Source: Bacillota bacterium (GTDB taxonomy: Bacteria > Bacillota_C > Negativicutes > JAEYSJ01). From it: 14,557 nt of DNA. The translations under genes and the position numbers were made by a program. Shown in pieces: positions 14,297 to 14,557 of the stretch (position 1 is its first letter; every line of letters begins with the position of its first letter). The stretch spans positions 1 to 14,557 of the forward strand of contig JAEYSJ010000045.1 in NCBI GenBank assembly GCA_023434855.1. The letters run 5' to 3'. The notes under the pieces were generated by a model, which was not told the DNA's origin, searched no databases, and was given only the letters and a program-made list of their open reading frames with translations.

Positions 14297-14384
14297 GCCG
14301 AAGTGGCGGAATTGGCAGACGCACTTGACTCAAAATCAAGCGTAGTAGCCCTACGTGCCGGTTCGAGTCCGGCCTTCGGCACCA
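14297..14384 (+). tRNA. tRNA-Leu (anticodon CAA)
   Basis: The acceptor GCCGAAG pairs perfectly with CTTCGGC. The anticodon arm is CTTGA-CTCAAAA-TCAAG, giving anticodon CAA (reads UUG). A long variable arm (about CGTAGTAGCCCTACGT) marks it as class II, and the T arm is GCCGGTTCGAGTCCGGC. The discriminator A and CCA are encoded. It begins six bases after tRNA-Cys. Confidence 0.97.
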
Positions 14385-14385
14385 T

Positions 14386-14429
14386 TTGTAATCAGCAGGT
14401 TGGGGGTTCAATTCCTCTCGCCAGCTCCA
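14386..14429 (+). pseudogene. truncated tRNA-Thr (TGT), 3' half only
   Basis: Starting one base after the tRNA-Leu CCA, TTGTAATCAGCAGG continues into a T arm (GGGGG-TTCAATT-CCTCT), an acceptor 3' strand CGCCAGC, discriminator T and CCA (14427-14429). This matches the typical bacterial tRNA-Thr(TGT) from the anticodon loop (CTTGTAA, anticodon TGT) to the 3' end. The acceptor 5' strand, D arm and anticodon 5' strand are missing, so it cannot fold as a tRNA. The original gene probably stood between Leu and Tyr and lost its first half by deletion. Confidence 0.85.
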
Positions 14430-14439
14430 AAAAAATATT

Positions 14440-14524
14440 GGAGGGGTTCCCGAGTGGCTAAAGGGAGCAGACTGTAAATCTGCCGGCTCTGCCTTCGCTG
14501 GTTCGAATCCAGCCCCCTCCACCA
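14440..14524 (+). tRNA. tRNA-Tyr (anticodon GTA)
   Basis: The acceptor GGAGGGG pairs with CCCCTCC. The anticodon arm is GCAGA-CTGTAAA-TCTGC (GTA). A long variable arm (CGGCTCTGCCTTCG) and T arm CTGGTTCGAATCCAG follow, then discriminator A and encoded CCA. It begins eleven bases after the tRNA-Thr remnant. Confidence 0.97.
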
Positions 14525-14534
14525 AACCAAACAT

Positions 14535-14557
14535 CGCGGGATGGAGCAGTTGGCAGC
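14535..14557 (+). tRNA. initiator tRNA-Met (partial, runs off the window)
   Basis: CGCGGGATGGAGCAGTTGGC continuing to the edge matches the acceptor and D arm of bacterial initiator tRNA, which characteristically starts with an unpaired C1. The anticodon lies beyond the window. Spacing and order fit the tRNA operon. Confidence 0.85.

Overview
The window reads as chromosome of an endospore-forming Firmicute of moderate, slightly AT-rich composition. A complete spore germination receptor operon establishes spore formation. Several secreted proteins with cleavable signal peptides, including a His/Arg/Trp-rich one, would fit a diderm spore former of the Sporomusaceae (Negativicutes). That family placement is inference; nothing here proves an outer membrane.

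Layout. 1-34 holds the first codons of a Cys-rich gene leaving to the left. 278-4837 (+) is a gerA-type operon in the order A, C, D-like small subunit, B, plus a 54-residue membrane peptide. A GTCATTGC/GCAATGAC inverted-repeat element supplies the last codons of gerB. 5017-8340 (+) is nadA-nadB-nadC, the complete de novo route from aspartate to nicotinate mononucleotide. The nad genes abut with zero spacing (TAA then ATG), behind a promoter carrying a TGTC/GACA palindrome, and the operon ends in a strong bidirectional hairpin. 8437-9324 (-) is an EamA-family exporter. 9519-10358 (+) is a DapB-family reductase in which the residue aligned with the catalytic His is Asn; it has its own promoter with an inverted repeat.

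From 10469 to 13815 the content is accessory. There are two secreted proteins of unknown function (both -), a 19-codon hydrophobic peptide gene with its own terminator (-), a chimeric methyltransferase remnant (+), and a small secreted protein built on a Trp-Arg-Asp-His repeat (+). The right end is a tRNA operon behind a consensus extended -10 promoter: Cys(GCA), Leu(CAA), a 3' half of a tRNA-Thr(TGT) with no 5' half, Tyr(GTA), and the start of initiator tRNA-Met.

The most noteworthy items are the truncated tRNA-Thr inside the tRNA operon, the methyltransferase/membrane-tail chimera, the 19-residue peptide gene, the His/Trp repeat protein, the divergent DapB, and the repeat element that rewrites the gerB C-terminus. 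I see no CRISPR array, phage, transposase or evident new defence system.
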